This document shows, piece after piece, positions 36,600 to 44,971 of a stretch of 64,000 nucleotides of DNA (the first letter of the stretch is position 1; the number at the start of each line of letters is the position of its first letter). The translations under genes and the position numbers were made by a program. Source of the stretch: DASVEE01 sp036380735 (lineage in GTDB: Bacteria > Acidobacteriota > Thermoanaerobaculia > Gp7-AA8); contig DASVEE010000012.1 of assembly GCA_036380735.1 (NCBI GenBank), forward strand, positions 124,001-188,000. Direction: 5' to 3'. The notes beneath the pieces are model-generated. The model did not search any database, was not told the origin of the DNA, and worked only from the letters and a program-made list of their open reading frames with translations.

Positions 36600-37441
36600 T
36601 GTACCGCTACCTGCGCTACGTTCCGAAAAACCGCCTCAGCCGCGCTGCCGGGCGGCTGGTGCATGCGCGCCTGCCGCGGCCTCTGGCCCGGCGGCTGGTG
36701 AAGTGGTTCGCGCGCACGTACCAGATCGACGTGGCCGCCGCGTCGCGCGACCTGCACGAGTACCCGTCGATCGGTCACTTCTTCATCCGCGACCTCCGCG
36801 AAGGACTGCGGCCCATCGAGGGCGATTTCGTCTCGCCGGTCGACGGCGTCCTGCGCAACTACGGCACCGTCACCGACGGCCGCCTGGAGCAGATCAAGGG
36901 GAAGACGTACACCCTGGCGCGCTTCCTCAGCGACGCGGAGCACGCCTCCCGCTACGAGCACGGCAGCTTCTTCAACCTCTACCTCTCGCCGCAGGACTAT
37001 CACCACGTGCATTCGCCCGTCGGCGGCAAGATCGTGCGCAGCGTGCACATCCCCGGCAAGCTCTGGCCGGTCAACGACTGGTCGCTGGCCAACGTGGACG
37101 AGCTCTTCTCCATCAACGAGCGCGTCGTCACCTACATCGAGTGCAACCTCGGCCTCGTGGCCGTGGTGATGATCGGCGCGACGAACGTCGGCAAGATCTC
37201 CGTGGTGTACGACAGCTTCATCTCCAACGCCGCGGGCGTCGACAAGCTCGCCATCCGCAACTACACGCCCGGCATCGACATCCGCCCCGGCGACCGCCTC
37301 GGCACCTTCCACATGGGCTCCAGCGTCGTCATGCTCCTCGAGCCCGGCCGCGTCGACCTCGACAAGGTCCGCCTGAAGGCCGGGACGAAGGTGCAGTACG
37401 GCGCCGCCGTCGTCCACGGCGAGCGGGTTCCCGCAGGGTAG
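36599..37441 (+). CDS. psd: phosphatidylserine decarboxylase proenzyme
   Basis: Membrane-associated enzyme of 280 residues that makes phosphatidylethanolamine from phosphatidylserine. Its self-cleavage site is FHMGSSVVML near the C-terminus, where the Ser becomes the pyruvoyl group. The charge-relay residues are present in SPVDGVLRN (Asp) and YHHVHSPV (His). The length is normal for the bacterial proenzyme. A ten-codon frame ends on its start codon. A phosphatidylserine synthase is not in the window. The stop is followed after 37 bases by the 42-bp hairpin array. Confidence 0.96.
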   Translation: MYRYLRYVPKNRLSRAAGRLVHARLPRPLARRLVKWFARTYQIDVAAASRDLHEYPSIGHFFIRDLREGLRPIEGDFVSPVDGVLRNYGTVTDGRLEQIKGKTYTLARFLSDAEHASRYEHGSFFNLYLSPQDYHHVHSPVGGKIVRSVHIPGKLWPVNDWSLANVDELFSINERVVTYIECNLGLVAVVMIGATNVGKISVVYDSFISNAAGVDKLAIRNYTPGIDIRPGDRLGTFHMGSSVVMLLEPGRVDLDKVRLKAGTKVQYGAAVVHGERVPAG

Positions 37442-37478
37442 AACGCCGCCGGCGTGCGCGTCCGCATGGCCGTCGTTC

Positions 37479-37707
37479 GAGACAACAAAGTTGTCTCGCG
37501 AGTCAATGTTGCTGACTTTCGAGACAGCGAAATTGTCTCGCGAGTCAATGTTGCTGACTTTCGAGACAGCGAAGTTGTCTCGCGAGTCAATGTTGCTGAC
37601 GTTTGAGACAGCAAAGTTGTCTCGCGAGTCAATGTTGCTGACTTTCGAGACAGCAAAGTTGTCTCGCGAGTCAATCTTGCTGACCTTCGAGACAACTTTG
37701 TTGTCTC
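37479..37707. repeat. 42-bp tandem hairpin array
   Basis: Five full 42-bp units begin with GAGACA at 37479, 37521, 37563, 37605 and 37647, plus a terminal half unit at 37689. Each carries two palindromes: GAGACA(N7)TGTCTC and AGTCA(N7)TGACT. The first copy GAGACAACAAAGTTGTCTC and the last GAGACAACTTTGTTGTCTC are exact reverse complements of each other, so the array has inverted ends. 42 bp is 14 codons, which makes spurious open frames with 14-residue repeats. Confidence 0.93.
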
Positions 37708-37760
37708 CGCGCGACGCCCTTGGTGGCCCGGCAACCCCGCCTGACGCCGGCTAAGCAGAA

Positions 37761-37784
37761 TTTGTATTGCATCTGCATTACAAA
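37761..37784. promoter_or_regulatory. operator-like palindrome TTTGTATTGCA-TC-TGCATTACAAA
   Basis: An 11-2-11 inverted repeat with one mismatch in an AT-rich island, about 215 bases upstream of the gene at 37998. It looks like a dimeric regulator site. Confidence 0.55.
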
Positions 37785-37854
37785 TCATGCATACTGCCTC
37801 CATCTTCCCCAGAAGTACGGCAGCCGTCGACGCGTAACGGATGTCGATAGAGGG

Positions 37855-37982
37855 CCCGAGGCTCGCGACCTCGGGGTTGTTCCACCGGGATCTCTCGGCG
37901 CGTGGCCGTGAGATCCACCGGACGGCCACCGGTCTGCACGCGGTGACCGTCCGGCAACCCAGGTCGTGCCGGAAGCACGACC
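37855..37982 (+). ncRNA. structured leader: four consecutive hairpins before an unidentified gene
   Basis: Stems: 37855-37861 with 37869-37875 (7 bp); 37888-37894 with 37910-37916 (7 bp); 37918-37931 with 37941-37954 (14 bp, one mismatch); 37962-37969 with 37975-37982 (8 bp perfect, loop CGGAA). The ribosome-binding site GGAGG at 37986-37990 follows immediately. No T-tract follows. This resembles a structured 5' UTR or a small RNA; no known riboswitch class is recognised. Confidence 0.5.
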
Positions 37983-37997
37983 CATGGAGGCCTTGTC

Positions 37998-38531
37998 ATG
38001 ATTTCGTTCCAATCCATTTCTGTGAAACCGGCCGTTTCGTTGGACGGCACGCCGCTGGCCACGCCCGAGCAGCTCATCGAGCAACTGCGGGCCATGCGGC
38101 AGCACATCCCGGAGTTCGAGCCCTTGCCGGTCGGCTCGGCCAAGGCGCGGAGCCGCGCCGGCCATGTCGGCGACACCTTCCTGCAGGTGGGGATCAGCGC
38201 GATCGGCGCCTCACCGCTGGTGGCCTCGGCCATCGGCAAGGATGCGGAGACCGCCTTACAGGAGCGCGATGAAGCCGCGCGCTGGAGCGCGTTCGAGACC
38301 GAGCTGCGCACGCTGCTCGAAGGCGTCGCCGGAGCCAACCGCACCCGCAGCCAGCGCCTCGGCATCCTCGCCCTGCAGGCGTACACCATCGCCAAAGGCC
38401 TGGTACGCCAGCAGGAGCACGCCGCCCTGGTGCCGCTGGTCGAGGCCATGCGCGGCATGAACAAATTCGCCCGCAAGGCGAAGCACCCCCGCCCGGAACC
38501 GCGCGTGGAGGTGGCGCCGGCGAAAGAGTAG
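37998..38531 (+). CDS. unidentified helical protein behind structured leader
   Basis: Protein of 177 residues, apparently soluble and almost wholly alpha-helical, with no signal peptide. Features: LIEQLRAMRQHIPEFEPLPV, then RAGHVGDTFLQVGISAIGAS, an Asp/Glu-rich helix (DAETALQERDEAARWSAFE) and an Arg/Lys-rich tail (KFARKAKHPRPEPR). Start is fixed by GGAGG seven bases upstream. I do not recognise the family; the N-terminal two thirds look like a helical bundle. Its long structured leader and the palindrome upstream suggest tight regulation. The gene stands alone. Confidence 0.7.
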   Translation: MISFQSISVKPAVSLDGTPLATPEQLIEQLRAMRQHIPEFEPLPVGSAKARSRAGHVGDTFLQVGISAIGASPLVASAIGKDAETALQERDEAARWSAFETELRTLLEGVAGANRTRSQRLGILALQAYTIAKGLVRQQEHAALVPLVEAMRGMNKFARKAKHPRPEPRVEVAPAKE

Positions 38532-38576
38532 GTAGTCAGAAGTGGGGCCGGGCGTGCAGCGCACGCCCGGCCCGTT

Positions 38577-38833
38577 GAGGAAAGACGATAGGACCTATAG
38601 GACCTATAGGACGAATAGGACCTATGGGACTGCCGCGCGGAGCTCTGTGGCGTTAGGAAACCGCACCTGCACCACCTCAACCCCCGCACATGGTCCCATC
38701 TGTCCTATAGGTCCTATTTGTCCTATAGGTCCTATCGTTTCCCCGATAGGAAACTGCACTGCAACACCATCAACCCCGCGCATGGTCCCATTCGTCCTAT
38801 AGGTCCCATCCGTCCCATAGGTCCCATCATCGC
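38577..38833. repeat. compound 9-bp array with two related loop inserts
   Basis: Fills most of the 307-base gap between 38531 and 38839. Left arm 38577-38634 (five units), insert 1, right-arm array 38691-38742 ending GTCCTATCGTTTCC, insert 2, second right-arm array 38782-38833. Inserts share a 45-46 bp direct repeat at 38654-38699 and 38747-38791 (TAGGAAAC...CATGGTCCCAT) with about 80-85 percent identity by eye. Confidence 0.88.
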
Positions 38834-38838
38834 CCGGT

Positions 38839-40068
38839 CTACTTCTTCGCCTGCGCCTGCTGTTCGATCTTCACGCGGTACCGTTCCACGTCATCGGTGC
38901 GCTGCAGGTTCGGCAGCGCCGCGGCCAGTTGGTCGCGCGCTTCCGCGAACTGGCCGGTCTCGAACAGCGACACCGCGTAGTAGTAGCGCAGGTCGTCTTC
39001 GCCGCGGTTCAGCGCGCCCAGCTTGCCGAACGCGCGCACCGCTTCCTGGAACGCGCCGGTGCGATAGAAGCCCGTCGCCGCGGCGGCGATGGCTTCGCGC
39101 GATGACGCGGGGCTCTGCGCCAGCGACGTGTAGATGCGGTTCGCTTCGGTCAACTGGCCGGCGATGATCAGCGTCTCCGCTTCGCGCAGGCTGGCCAGCA
39201 GCGCGCGGCGCTTCTCCGCTTCGACGGCGGAGATGCGCTCCTGCGCGTCCTTCTCCGCCGCGGCCTTGGCCACGGCGATGCGCTCCTCCGACAGCTTCTG
39301 GATGAGCGCGCGCTCCTCGGCGATCTTCGCCTCGGCCGCTTTCTCCACCTCGGCACGCACGGCGGCGATGCGCTCGTCGGCGCTCTTCTCCGCCGCGGCG
39401 CGCTCCGCCGCAATGCGCGTTTCAGCCGCACGCTGCGCCGTCGCCGTCTCCGCCACGACGCGCTCCTCCGCGCGCTTGATCGCCTCGGCACGCGCCTGCG
39501 CCACGCGCTCGTCCGCTTCGCGCTGCGCCGCGGCGACGCGCTCGTTCGCGCTCTTCTCCAGCTCCGCGCGCGCGGCGGCGACGCGCTCTTCGATCAGGTT
39601 CATCAGGTCGGCGCGCTGCTGCGCGACGGTGGGCTGCACCACGACGCCCGCGGATTTCAGCCGCGGATTCGGGGTCAGCGGAATCGACGGCACCAGCCGC
39701 TCCGCCAGCGGCTCGAACGCCGCCGCGTCGTTGGCCAGCGGCAGCGAGGCATAGGTCGGCTTGATCCGCTCCACGTTCAGCAGGCGCGTCACCGCATCGC
39801 GCGCCTCCGCCTCACGCCCGATGCGGTCGTAGGCCAGGGCCAGGTAGAGGAGCGACTCCTCCAGCTCCGCCACCGAATCCAGCTTCCCCGTGGCCACGTA
39901 CGCCTGCCGCGCCTCGGGTGGCAGCGCCGCATTCGCCGCCGCGCGCAGATCTTCGATGGCGTCGACGTAACGGCCGGCCCGGTAGTGTTCCTTGCCGCGT
40001 TCCAGCGGTGTTTGGGCGGCCAAAGTGCCGGCAAACAGAAAGACGGCTGCAGTCATCAGTGCGCGCAT
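38839..40068 (-). CDS. exported TPR/coiled-coil protein
   Basis: Protein of 409 residues. ATG 40068 follows GGTGGAGG and opens a signal peptide (TAAVFLFAGTLAAQ). TPR-like helices lie at about 20-110 (RGKEHYRAGRYVDAIEDL, LLYLALAYDRIGREAEARD). Then a long Ala/Glu/Arg coiled coil, about 155-295, is built of near-repeats of the form ExxxAxERIAAxRAExEK. More TPR-like helices follow (TGFYRTGAFQEAVRAFGKL, YYYAVSLFETGQFAEARDQL). Probably periplasmic scaffold or cell-envelope assembly factor; function inferred only from architecture. Transcribed alone. Confidence 0.8.
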   Translation of the reverse strand: MRALMTAAVFLFAGTLAAQTPLERGKEHYRAGRYVDAIEDLRAAANAALPPEARQAYVATGKLDSVAELEESLLYLALAYDRIGREAEARDAVTRLLNVERIKPTYASLPLANDAAAFEPLAERLVPSIPLTPNPRLKSAGVVVQPTVAQQRADLMNLIEERVAAARAELEKSANERVAAAQREADERVAQARAEAIKRAEERVVAETATAQRAAETRIAAERAAAEKSADERIAAVRAEVEKAAEAKIAEERALIQKLSEERIAVAKAAAEKDAQERISAVEAEKRRALLASLREAETLIIAGQLTEANRIYTSLAQSPASSREAIAAAATGFYRTGAFQEAVRAFGKLGALNRGEDDLRYYYAVSLFETGQFAEARDQLAAALPNLQRTDDVERYRVKIEQQAQAKK

Positions 40069-40082
40069 CGTGGCCTCCACCC

Positions 40083-40132
40083 GGGACGGATAGGACAAAT
40101 AGGACCCTAGGACCAATACGACGAATAGGACG
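40083..40132. repeat. 9-bp array, left arm only
   Basis: GGGACGGATAGGACAAATAGGACCCTAGGACCAATACGACGAATAGGAC: six units, with one base lost in the third and ACGAC for GGAC in the fourth. A 7-bp array follows at once. Confidence 0.85.
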
Positions 40133-40136
40133 CCCG

Positions 40137-40224
<88 letters not shown>

Positions 40225-40296
40225 CATCGTCAACCGACCCCGGCATTCAAAATCCACACCGCCCGTCCGGCACGTCTGTTGAAAGCGTTCTCGGCC

Positions 40297-42210
40297 ATGC
40301 CGTCAGATCACGTGCTGCGTCCGCAGCCGCAGCTCGTGCATCGCGCGATGCTCGATGCGTTGGTCGACCTCACCCCCGATCCCCTCTGGGTGCTCGATGC
40401 GGCGGGGGCGGTCGTCACCTACAACTCCACCTTCCAGAGATGGTGGACTGAAGTCACGGGCAGCGCGCCGGCGGTGGGCGTGGTGCTGGAGGGAGGCGCC
40501 CCGCAGTTGGCCGACCTCCAGCGCCGCGCTCTTTCCGGCCGCTCGATCATGGCCAACGTGCGCGTCATCGTGGCCGGCATCGAGCGCACCTACACGCTGC
40601 ACGCGCGCACCATCGACAGCGGCGGCGTCGCCTTCACCGCGCGCGAGGTGCCGCCGGAAGGGGAGGGCCGCGACCGCGGCCTCGAGCTGGCGCTGCTCCA
40701 CCTCTTCGCCTCCAACGATCCGCTCGACGAGATCCTGACGAAGACGCTCGAGTTCCTCTGCGCCACCGACCGCTGGGACGCGGCGGCGCTGTGGCGCATC
40801 GACGAAGACACGCTCCGCCCGCGCGCGATGTGGTTCGAGTCGGAAGCGGCGCGCACGAAGCTGGCGCCGCGCCTGGCCGACCTCGTCCTCCAACGCGGGG
40901 AAGGCCCGCCCGGGCGGGCGTGGAGCACCGGCGACGTCGTCTGGATCGCCGACATGCTCGACGAGAGCACGCGCGGACGCGCGGCGCTCGCCGCGGCGGC
41001 CGGCTTCCACTCCGTCGTCGCCGCGCCACTCGTCGACGAGCAGCGCGTCACCGGCGTGCTCGAGCTCTTCACCCACTCCGTCCGCCCCATCAACGAGCCG
41101 ACGAAACGGATGCTCGTGCGCAGCGGCGCCGCGCTGGGGCAGCTCATCGAGCGCCGCAACCTCCTCGAGCAGATCGCCCGCAAAGGTGCCGAGTGGCTCC
41201 TCACCGTCGACGCCATCAAGATGCCGATCCTCCTCGTGCGCGGCGACGGCACCATCGTCCGTCTCAACCGCACCGCGCACGACCTCACCGGCCTCGATTA
41301 CGACGACGTCCTCGGGCGGCCGCTCGTCTCCGTCGCTGACGGCGAGCCGTGGACGACGCTCCGCGACATCGTCACCGCCGTCCACGAAGGCGCCATGACC
41401 TGTACCGCCGAGGTTTTGACGGGGGAGCGCAACTGGGACATTGCGGCCAGTCCGCTCAGCACGACCGGGGAGGACGATCGCGTCGTCATCGTCATGCGTG
41501 AGACGACGGAGCTGGTGCGCCTGCAGGAATCCGTCCGCCGCGGGGAACAGCTCGCCGCCCTCGGTGAGCTCGTGGCCGGCGTCGCCCATGAGGTCAAGAA
41601 CCCGCTCTTCGGCATGTCCGTCACCGTCGAGCTGATCGAGCAGCAGATCGGCGCCAACGCCGACGCACTGGAAATGACCGGCGCGCTGAAGCAGTGGATC
41701 GCCCGGTTGCAGAGCCTGACCGAGAACCTCCTCGCGTACGGCCGCGGCTGGACGACGGAGCTGATTCCGGGCGAGCTGCGCGGCGTCGTGGCGCAGGCCA
41801 TCGTTACCGTGCAGCCGCTCGCGCGTGAGACCGGCGTGACGATCGAAGAGCAGCTCGACGAAGCCGGCGAGATCGTCCTCATGGACGCCACCCGCCTCGT
41901 GCTCGTGTTCGAGAACCTCCTCGCCAACGCCGTCCAGCATTCGAGTGCGGGCGGTCGCATCGTGGTCAGCGCGCGCGGCGACCGCGAGCGGCTCGAGGTC
42001 CTCGTGCGCGATCACGGCCCCGGCTTCAACCCCGACGAGCTGACGCGCGTCTTCCAGCCGTTCTTCACCCGCCGCCGCGGCGGCACCGGCCTCGGGCTCT
42101 CCATCGTGCAGCGCATCGTGGAGGAGCACGGTGGCACTGTGGCTGCATCGAATGCAGACCAAGGAGCAGTCGTCTGTGTCCGCATTCCCAGGTATCACGG
42201 AAAACCCTGA
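40297..42210 (+). CDS. PAS/GAF sensor histidine kinase (NtrB-like)
   Basis: Soluble kinase of 637 residues. Order: PAS (about 15-110, LTPDPLWVLDAAGAVV), GAF (about 145-290), second PAS (about 305-400, VDAIKMPILLVRGDG), HisKA with phospho-acceptor His in VAGVAHEVKNPLFGMS, and HATPase with LLANAVQHSSAGG, DHGPGF and GGTGLGLSIVQ. No membrane segment, so it senses a cytoplasmic signal. It overlaps the downstream receiver gene by about 35 bases and so forms an operon with that gene and the EAL gene. ATG at 40297 is preferred to a TTG at 40279. Confidence 0.92.
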   Translation: MPSDHVLRPQPQLVHRAMLDALVDLTPDPLWVLDAAGAVVTYNSTFQRWWTEVTGSAPAVGVVLEGGAPQLADLQRRALSGRSIMANVRVIVAGIERTYTLHARTIDSGGVAFTAREVPPEGEGRDRGLELALLHLFASNDPLDEILTKTLEFLCATDRWDAAALWRIDEDTLRPRAMWFESEAARTKLAPRLADLVLQRGEGPPGRAWSTGDVVWIADMLDESTRGRAALAAAAGFHSVVAAPLVDEQRVTGVLELFTHSVRPINEPTKRMLVRSGAALGQLIERRNLLEQIARKGAEWLLTVDAIKMPILLVRGDGTIVRLNRTAHDLTGLDYDDVLGRPLVSVADGEPWTTLRDIVTAVHEGAMTCTAEVLTGERNWDIAASPLSTTGEDDRVVIVMRETTELVRLQESVRRGEQLAALGELVAGVAHEVKNPLFGMSVTVELIEQQIGANADALEMTGALKQWIARLQSLTENLLAYGRGWTTELIPGELRGVVAQAIVTVQPLARETGVTIEEQLDEAGEIVLMDATRLVLVFENLLANAVQHSSAGGRIVVSARGDRERLEVLVRDHGPGFNPDELTRVFQPFFTRRRGGTGLGLSIVQRIVEEHGGTVAASNADQGAVVCVRIPRYHGKP

Positions 42211-42583
42211 AGTGCCCGAACGGATCCTCATCGTCGACGACGAAGACCTCATCGTGCTCGCCATGCGGCGCTACTTCGAGGGCCTCGGCTACAGCGTCGA
42301 TGCCGCGTACGAGCTCGAAGAAGCGCAGGCCCTGCTCGCCACCTACCAGTACGACCTCGTCATCTGCGACCTCCGCCTCACCGGCTTCGGCGGCGTCGAA
42401 GGCTTGCAGATCGTTTCGGACGTGCACCAGCGCTGCGCGAACACGCGCGTCATCCTCCTCAGCGCGTTCGGCACGCCGGAGATCGAGCGCGAGTCGTACA
42501 ACCGCGGCGCCGACGCCTTTCTCCACAAACCGAAAGCGATGATGGAGATCGCCAGCATCGCCCGCACCCTGCTCGAGAGCTGA
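42176..42583 (+). CDS. single-domain response regulator (CheY-like)
   Basis: Receiver domain of 135 residues without output domain: IVDDEDLIV acidic pocket, phospho-acceptor in DLVICDLRLTGFGG, Thr/Ser in ILLSAFG, and the conserved Lys in FLHKPKAM. The GTG at 42176 has AAGGAG at good distance and overlaps the kinase 3' end; an ATG at 42131 is possible but lacks an RBS. Its stop overlaps the EAL gene start (TGATG). It is likely to relay phosphate from the kinase upstream and may control the EAL protein. Confidence 0.9.
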   Translation: MSAFPGITENPEVPERILIVDDEDLIVLAMRRYFEGLGYSVDAAYELEEAQALLATYQYDLVICDLRLTGFGGVEGLQIVSDVHQRCANTRVILLSAFGTPEIERESYNRGADAFLHKPKAMMEIASIARTLLES

Positions 42584-43335
42584 TGCGCGAGCATCGAGCC
42601 CTCAACACGATCCTCGAGCCGGGCGGCATCACCTCGGTGTTCCAGCCGATCATGCACGTCGACGGCGCGGCGAAGCTCGCCGGCTTCGAGTGCCTCTCCC
42701 GCGGCCCGAAGGGAACGAACTTCGAATCGGCGAAGGTCATGTTCGAGTACGTGCGCCTCAAGCGCGAGGAGACGCTCGTCGACCGCGCCTGCGTCGCCGC
42801 CGCGCTGTCGCGCGCGCCGAAGGACGCGTCGCTCGGCCTGACGGTGAACGTGCACGCGTCGACGCTCGGCCGCGACCACGGCTTCCCCGACTTCCTCTGC
42901 GCCACCGCCTACACGAACGGCCTGACGTGCGAGCAGTTGACCGTCGAGATCATCGAGCACGCTCCCCCCTGGGACAGCCTCGGCTTCACCGCCGCGCTGG
43001 CGCGCCTCCGCGACAGCGGCATGCGGATCTCCCTCGACGACGTCGGCCTCGGCCAATCCAACTTCAAGATGATCCTCGACGTGCGCCCCGACTTCCTGAA
43101 GCTGGACCGCTACTTCGTCGAGAAGTGCCACGCCGACCGCGACCGCCAGGCCGTCATCGAGATGGTGGCCAACCTGGCCGCCCACTTCGGCGCGCAAGTC
43201 ATCGCCGAAGGCGTCGATTCCGCGGAGGCGTCGGAGGCGCTGCAGCAGTTTGGCGTGCGCTACATGCAGGGGTTTCTGTTCGCGGAACCGCTGAGCGCGG
43301 AAGCCGCGCAGGCGTTTGCGCGGGGGGAACGATAG
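42583..43335 (+). CDS. EAL-domain c-di-GMP phosphodiesterase
   Basis: Stand-alone EAL protein of 250 residues expected to linearise c-di-GMP. The signature EAL is changed to ECL (GFECLSRGP), but the other metal and catalytic residues are in place: Asn in TVNVHAS, Glu in VEIIEHA, Asp pair in SLDDVGLG, Lys in FLKLDRYF, Glu in VIAEGVDS. Activity is therefore plausible but not certain. It is the last gene of the kinase-receiver-EAL operon. Its TAG stop lies within the first unit of the adjoining 9-bp array (GAACGATAG), giving a C-terminus of GER. Confidence 0.9.
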   Translation: MREHRALNTILEPGGITSVFQPIMHVDGAAKLAGFECLSRGPKGTNFESAKVMFEYVRLKREETLVDRACVAAALSRAPKDASLGLTVNVHASTLGRDHGFPDFLCATAYTNGLTCEQLTVEIIEHAPPWDSLGFTAALARLRDSGMRISLDDVGLGQSNFKMILDVRPDFLKLDRYFVEKCHADRDRQAVIEMVANLAAHFGAQVIAEGVDSAEASEALQQFGVRYMQGFLFAEPLSAEAAQAFARGER

Positions 43336-43460
43336 GACGAATAGGACAGATAGGACCTATAGGACGAATAGGACGGCGGATCCTGCTTTTCGGGGGCGGG
43401 CGGCGGCCTACCTATTTGTCCTATTGGTCCTATAGGTCCTATTCGTCCTATCGTTCCCCG
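43327..43460. repeat. 9-bp inverted array pair supplying a stop codon
   Basis: Left arm GGAACGATAGGAC plus five units, loop of about 45 bases (GGCGGATCC...GGCGGCC), right arm of five units ending GTCCTATCGTTCCCC. Both boundary motifs are present. The EAL gene's stop is in the first unit. Confidence 0.93.
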
Positions 43461-44971
43461 CCCCCCATCACCACATACCGTCCCCGCCCGGCGCGTTTCG
43501 CCTCATACAGCGCCTGATCCGCGCGCTCCTTCGCGCTTTCCACGCTGTCGCCGGCGCCAATCGTGGCCACGCCGCAGGACGCACTCAGGGTTGTGCCCTG
43601 CAACCTCTCGTAGATGGCGTCCAGGCGCGGCACCGCGGCTTCGGCGGTCAGGCCGGCGAAGATGACGGCGAATTCGTCGCCGCCGAGGCGGGCGAAGAGG
43701 TCGGCTTCGCGCAGCTCGGCGCGGACCAGTTTGGCGAACGTGATCAGCGCCGCGTCGCCCGCCGCGTGGCCTTGCGTGTCGTTGATCATCTTGAAGTAGT
43801 CGAGGTCCAGCAGCGCCAGCGCCGCGCCCTGCTCCGCGTAGCGGGGAAACACCTCGGTGAAGTGCCGCACGTTGTGCACGCCGGTGAGCGCGTCGTGTGT
43901 CGCGATGCGCTGCAGCTCTTCTTCCTCGGCGATGTTGCGCAGGGTGAGGATCGTGGACGCATTCGGCTCGCCGGCGAAGCGGAACAGCACGCTCGTCGCC
44001 GCGTACGGCTGGCCGTTGGCCAGCACGCGCTGCTCGTCGAAGCGGGACGTGCGGCGCAGCCACCAGCGAGGACCGAGCTCCGGCCGCGCGAGCAGCTCCG
44101 ACACTTCCATCCCGAAATAGAGGTCGCCGAACAACTGCTCCGCCGCGTGGTTGCCGTACAGCAGCCGCTGCTCGCTGCCGATGACGAGCACCGCGTCGGG
44201 GATGGCGTCGAACGCCGCTTTCAGGTAGTGCTGCTCGGTGACGTCCTCGATGACCACGTACGCGTACGACCCGCCGTCATGCTCGACGGTGTAGCAGCGG
44301 ACGTTCGCCACGCGGCCGCTGCCGCCGAGGTAGTAGACCGTGTGCAGCGCGGTGCCGGAGCCGCGTGCGAGCAACTGCTCGATGCGCTCCGGCAGCGAGA
44401 ACTGCACGAGCTGCGTCAGCGGCTTCGGCACCGGAAAGGTGGCGTTGCCGAGGAAGGCGCGGGCGAAGGAGGTGCTGCCGTCGATGACCGCGCCGGTGGT
44501 GCGGTCGACGATGGCGGAGGGGTCCGGCGCCGCGTGCAGCACCGCCTGGAACAGCGCGTTCGCGCGGCGTTTCGCCTGCCGCTCGTGCGCCTGCTTCAAC
44601 TCGCGCTCCAGCGCCGCGGTGAGGCGCGTCATGCGGTCCTTGAGCAGGTAGTCGGAGGCGCCGCCGCGCATCATGCGCACGGCCGTGTCTTCGCCGATCG
44701 CGCCGGAAAGGACGATGAACGGGATGTCGAGGCCGGTCTCGCGCAGCGTGGCCAGAGCGTCGGGCGCGCTGAAGCGGGGGAGCTTGTAGTCGCTGACGAT
44801 GGCGTCCCACGTGCCGTCGCGCAGCGCGGCGCTCATCTCTTCCTTCGTCTCGACGCGGCACACCTCCGGCGCCCAGCCGCTGCGCCGCAGCGACATCGTC
44901 ACGTGTGCGGCGTCGCGGTCGGAGTCCTCGACGAGCAGCAGCCGCAGCGGACGCGCGCTCACGCCGCCCAC
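43448..44971 (-). CDS. REC-PAS-GGDEF response regulator (diguanylate cyclase)
   Basis: Protein of 507 residues. The receiver domain (about 9-125) has VEDSDRD and phospho-acceptor Asp in AIVSDYKLP. PAS-like domains cover about 140-340. The GGDEF domain (about 345-500) has intact LGGDEFAVIF; the site before it reads LRE-ADLF, so an RxxD inhibitory motif may be present as READ. It is co-transcribed with the kinase upstream, overlapping it by 13 bases, and convergent with the EAL gene: opposing c-di-GMP enzymes face each other. The last codons extend into the 9-bp array boundary. Confidence 0.93.
   Translation of the reverse strand: MGGVSARPLRLLLVEDSDRDAAHVTMSLRRSGWAPEVCRVETKEEMSAALRDGTWDAIVSDYKLPRFSAPDALATLRETGLDIPFIVLSGAIGEDTAVRMMRGGASDYLLKDRMTRLTAALERELKQAHERQAKRRANALFQAVLHAAPDPSAIVDRTTGAVIDGSTSFARAFLGNATFPVPKPLTQLVQFSLPERIEQLLARGSGTALHTVYYLGGSGRVANVRCYTVEHDGGSYAYVVIEDVTEQHYLKAAFDAIPDAVLVIGSEQRLLYGNHAAEQLFGDLYFGMEVSELLARPELGPRWWLRRTSRFDEQRVLANGQPYAATSVLFRFAGEPNASTILTLRNIAEEEELQRIATHDALTGVHNVRHFTEVFPRYAEQGAALALLDLDYFKMINDTQGHAAGDAALITFAKLVRAELREADLFARLGGDEFAVIFAGLTAEAAVPRLDAIYERLQGTTLSASCGVATIGAGDSVESAKERADQALYEAKRAGRGRYVVMGGGER

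Noticed and set aside
37479..37707. 42-bp array as a CRISPR
   Set aside because: The whole unit is repeated with no unique spacers, units are doubly palindromic, and no cas genes are present.
37491..37754. Open frame with 14-residue repeats across the 42-bp array
   Set aside because: Results from 42 being a multiple of three; several frames on both strands are equally open and the palindromic structure explains the conservation.
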